Below, in pieces: positions 62,158 through 64,000 of a stretch of DNA of 64,000 nucleotides. A program made the position numbers and the translations under genes. Numbering within the stretch: the first letter of the stretch is position 1; each line of letters begins with the position of its first letter. Source of the DNA: Algoriphagus oliviformis. Its GTDB lineage: Bacteria > Bacteroidota > Bacteroidia > Cytophagales > Cyclobacteriaceae. The stretch lies in NCBI RefSeq assembly GCF_017254915.1, contig NZ_JAFKCT010000003.1, positions 186,001-250,000 on the forward strand. The letters are read 5' to 3'. The notes under the pieces are model-generated. The model saw only the letters and a program-made list of their open reading frames with translations. It was not told the DNA's origin and ran no database searches.

Positions 62158-62203
62158 TTTGGGATTTGCCTGATTTCGAATCTCAAATCTCAAATTTCAG
62201 ATC
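62157..62203 (+). terminator. Possible stem-loop after dnaA, made from a dispersed repeat
   Basis: GATTTGGGATTTG faces CAAATCTCAAATT around a loop of about 17 bases. The 3' arm is the inverted copy of the element at 41813-41838. There is no strong U-tract, so termination is uncertain. Confidence 0.4.
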
Positions 62204-62213
62204 CCCCTTCCTG

Positions 62214-62966
62214 TCACCAGCGCACGATATCACCTAGCTCTTCCCTGGTAAACTCCAGCTCCGTGTAGCCCATCGCATAGGAACCTATCTCGTAAGGCAC
62301 GTAGATCAACCAGAATTTCCCGTCTTTGAATCCCTTGGCATTGGACAGGAAAAACCCGGTCTCGGGAAGAAAAAAACGCCCGTCTTCCTCCAGGCTCACC
62401 CCCTCGGCCACCTCGTGAACATCCCGGAATTTCTTTTCCGCCAGGGAAGCGAGAGCCCTCTCATCCAATATCAGCCTATCCTCGCCCAACACCTCGCCCG
62501 TGGCTGGATCGAAATGCAAAAAGGAAACGAAGCTGTTGGGATGGGCTCCGCCCAGGTAGCTGGATTGGGTAAAAAACAAACTCAGCGTGCTGTCTGAGCG
62601 GTAGGACACCTCGCCTTCCGCATTGATTTCCCAGCCTCCGGGAGCATCGGGAAAATCCGCCTTGAAGGACTCAAAAGATGCGAAGTAGTCTTTGACCAAG
62701 CTATCCAGAGGGGCGACTGTTTCCCCCGTCTGGACCAGAAAGGCGACCTGCTCGGACACCGCTCGGTTGATTTGATCCGCGCCATCAGCGCCGGAGGCTA
62801 CCGGCCAGACCAGCCTCAGGTTTGCACAGTTCTCACCCGCACAGACTTCCTTGACCAGGGAATCGAGACCAAAGGAGAGCTCGGCTTTCTCCCCGCTCGT
62901 CGTTTGGGAACGTTGGGCACAGGACAGGGTGGCCATCAAACAGAAAACAATCAGGTATCTCATCAT
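62214..62966 (-). CDS. DUF3298/RsiV-like lipoprotein
   Basis: 250 residues with lipobox ATLSC (Cys about 16). The DUF4163/DUF3298 layout is seen in GWEINAEGEVSYRSDSTLSLFFTQSSYLGGAHPNSFVSFLHFDPATGEVLGEDRLI, then RFFLPETGFFLSNAKGFKDGKFWLIYVPYEIGSYAMGYTEL. The HPN motif is that of the extracellular domain of RsiV-type proteins. Some relatives bind peptidoglycan or lysozyme; no such role is shown. It overlaps the meaB stop by four bases. Confidence 0.88.
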   Translation of the reverse strand: MMRYLIVFCLMATLSCAQRSQTTSGEKAELSFGLDSLVKEVCAGENCANLRLVWPVASGADGADQINRAVSEQVAFLVQTGETVAPLDSLVKDYFASFESFKADFPDAPGGWEINAEGEVSYRSDSTLSLFFTQSSYLGGAHPNSFVSFLHFDPATGEVLGEDRLILDERALASLAEKKFRDVHEVAEGVSLEEDGRFFLPETGFFLSNAKGFKDGKFWLIYVPYEIGSYAMGYTELEFTREELGDIVRW

Positions 62967-63961
62967 CGTGGACTTCGCTTGGAAAGAAAAAGGGAAACCA
63001 ATTTTTTGGCCAAAGTGCCTGGATTGAGGGCGCCGGACCGGATTTTTTCCACATACTCCTCCAGGGACTGACTGACTCTTGGATCTTTGGAGAAAGCCTG
63101 GCCAAGCAAGAACTGGATCTGCTCATCCAGCCAGCTCAGTCGTTGAGCCGCTCGGTTGGATTCCCAAAACCCATTTCCCTTCATTTTCGCCTCGTACAGA
63201 AGCACCTGCTCCCAGACCTCCTCCAGCCCGGAGCCTGTCATGGAGGAGGCTAGGGCAATCCGGGGCGTCCAGTCTTTTTGCGAAGCGGGAAAAAGGTGCA
63301 GCGCATTTTGGTAGTTGGCCTTGGCTTTCTTTGCCTCGTCCAGGTTTTCGCCATCGGCCTTGTGGATCACCAAGGCGTCGGCCATCTCCATGATGCCTCT
63401 TTTGATGCCTTGGAGCTCATCCCCGGCTCCGGCCAGCATCAGCAGCAGGAAGTAGTCCACCATGTTTTTGACGGCCGTTTCACTTTGTCCCACACCCACT
63501 GTCTCCACCAGAACGACGTCAAATCCAGCCGCCTCACAGAGCAGCATGGCTTCGCGGGTTTTGCCGCTCACCCCGCCCAGCGTCGTGCCGGAGGGGCTTG
63601 GCCGGATGAAGGCCTGCTTGTCGGCGGCAAGACGCTCCATGCGGGTTTTGTCCCCCAGGATACTTCCTTTGCTCAATTGGCTACTGGGATCGATGGTCAG
63701 CACGGCGACCTTTTTGCCCTGCCTAAGGAGCAGCATCCCAAACGCCTCGATAAAAGTGCTCTTCCCCACTCCCGGCACACCGGTGATGCCGATCCGGATC
63801 GACTTTCCCGTATGGGCCATCAGCGACTGTACCAGCTCTGCGGCCAGCTTTTGGTCTGACTCGAGGGCGCTCTCCACCAACGTAATGGCCTGGCTGAGCA
63901 GCACCCGGCTCCCGGAGAGCACACCTTCGCGGAGCGATTCCAGGTCAAGCCGCTTTTTCAT
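62963..63961 (-). CDS. meaB: MeaB-type GTPase, methylmalonyl-CoA mutase chaperone
   Basis: 332 residues. G motifs are clear: RIGITGVPGVGKSTFIEAFG (Walker A), VLTIDPSS, DVVLVETVGVGQSE and HKADGEN. The family protects methylmalonyl-CoA mutase from inactivation and gates delivery of its cobalamin. It lies close to mutA/mutB, separated by dnaA. It is probably the first gene of a two-gene transcript with the DUF3298 lipoprotein. Confidence 0.95.
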   Translation of the reverse strand: MKKRLDLESLREGVLSGSRVLLSQAITLVESALESDQKLAAELVQSLMAHTGKSIRIGITGVPGVGKSTFIEAFGMLLLRQGKKVAVLTIDPSSQLSKGSILGDKTRMERLAADKQAFIRPSPSGTTLGGVSGKTREAMLLCEAAGFDVVLVETVGVGQSETAVKNMVDYFLLLMLAGAGDELQGIKRGIMEMADALVIHKADGENLDEAKKAKANYQNALHLFPASQKDWTPRIALASSMTGSGLEEVWEQVLLYEAKMKGNGFWESNRAAQRLSWLDEQIQFLLGQAFSKDPRVSQSLEEYVEKIRSGALNPGTLAKKLVSLFLSKRSPR

Positions 63962-64000
63962 GGCTTCGGCGAGCTAAAGCGACCTTCCCCCATGGGTGTC

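Noticed and set aside
1..64000. CRISPR arrays, insertion sequences, prophage or rRNA genes
   Set aside because: No repeat-spacer pattern, transposase, integrase, phage structural gene or ribosomal RNA sequence was found.

Overview
The window is from a chromosome of the phylum Bacteroidota, most likely a Cytophagales/Cyclobacteriaceae-type (Algoriphagus-like) aerobic heterotroph. The evidence is two SusC/SusD outer-membrane uptake pairs, an ECF sigma/FecR pair, promoters of the Bacteroidota type (TTTG...TAnnTTTG), many Spase II lipoproteins, a split methylmalonyl-CoA mutase beside dnaA, and generally weak Shine-Dalgarno sites. The taxonomic placement is inference; no rRNA or tRNA gene was recognised.

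Layout. 0-1.5 kb: a BlaI-type repressor and the start of a BlaR1-type M56 sensor (minus strand), separated from a pair of perfect BlaI-type operators by about 2.8 copies of a 219-bp tandem repeat. 1.5-8.4 kb: a GH63-like glucosidase overlapping RNase HII, then a three-gene proton-pumping transhydrogenase operon (minus). 8.7-16.7 kb: two Gfo/Idh/MocA oxidoreductases (one Tat-exported), a DUF3472 protein, an alcohol dehydrogenase broken by an internal deletion, a haem-binding protein and a cation/proton antiporter. 17.4-23.1 kb: SusC-SusD-DUF3823 uptake operon. 23.7-25.0 kb: a DUF6600 protein with a Ser/Arg tail. 25.2-32.1 kb (minus): ECF sigma, FecR, STN-type SusC and SusD. 32.4-40 kb: assorted enzymes, lipoproteins, an unusual sensor kinase. 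39.9-41.8 kb: MarR regulator, ferredoxin-NADP reductase and a 2Fe-2S ferredoxin. 41.9-43.0 kb: an AT-rich islet with an antitoxin, a truncated ParE-like toxin and a secreted TIMP-like protein. 43.1-47.1 kb: an amidohydrolase lipoprotein and a type B carboxylesterase. 47.4-48.2 kb: an intact DUF1778/GNAT toxin-antitoxin pair between two copies of a 34-bp palindrome-containing repeat. 48.3-53.5 kb: a tight operon of Nudix-type regulator, carboxylesterase lipoprotein, CitMHS transporter, AtuA and AtuA-C. 53.5-60.4 kb (minus): an epimerase lipoprotein, a DUF389 membrane protein and methylmalonyl-CoA mutase. 60.7-64 kb: dnaA with two upstream DnaA-box-like sites, then MeaB and a DUF3298 lipoprotein.

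How it works together. Much of the window serves uptake and breakdown of carbohydrates and organic esters: SusCD pairs import oligomers, lipoprotein or exported hydrolases and oxidoreductases process them, and the antiporter and transhydrogenase maintain ion and NADPH balance. The most interesting candidate for an undescribed system is the 45.4-53.5 kb block. There, two type B carboxylesterases, a Nudix/winged-helix regulator, a citrate-family transporter and the uncharacterised AtuA/AtuA-C pair appear to form one regulon for an ester of a di- or tricarboxylic acid. Its presumed operator is duplicated, the two copies differ only at the dyad-axis base, and a toxin-antitoxin module sits between them.
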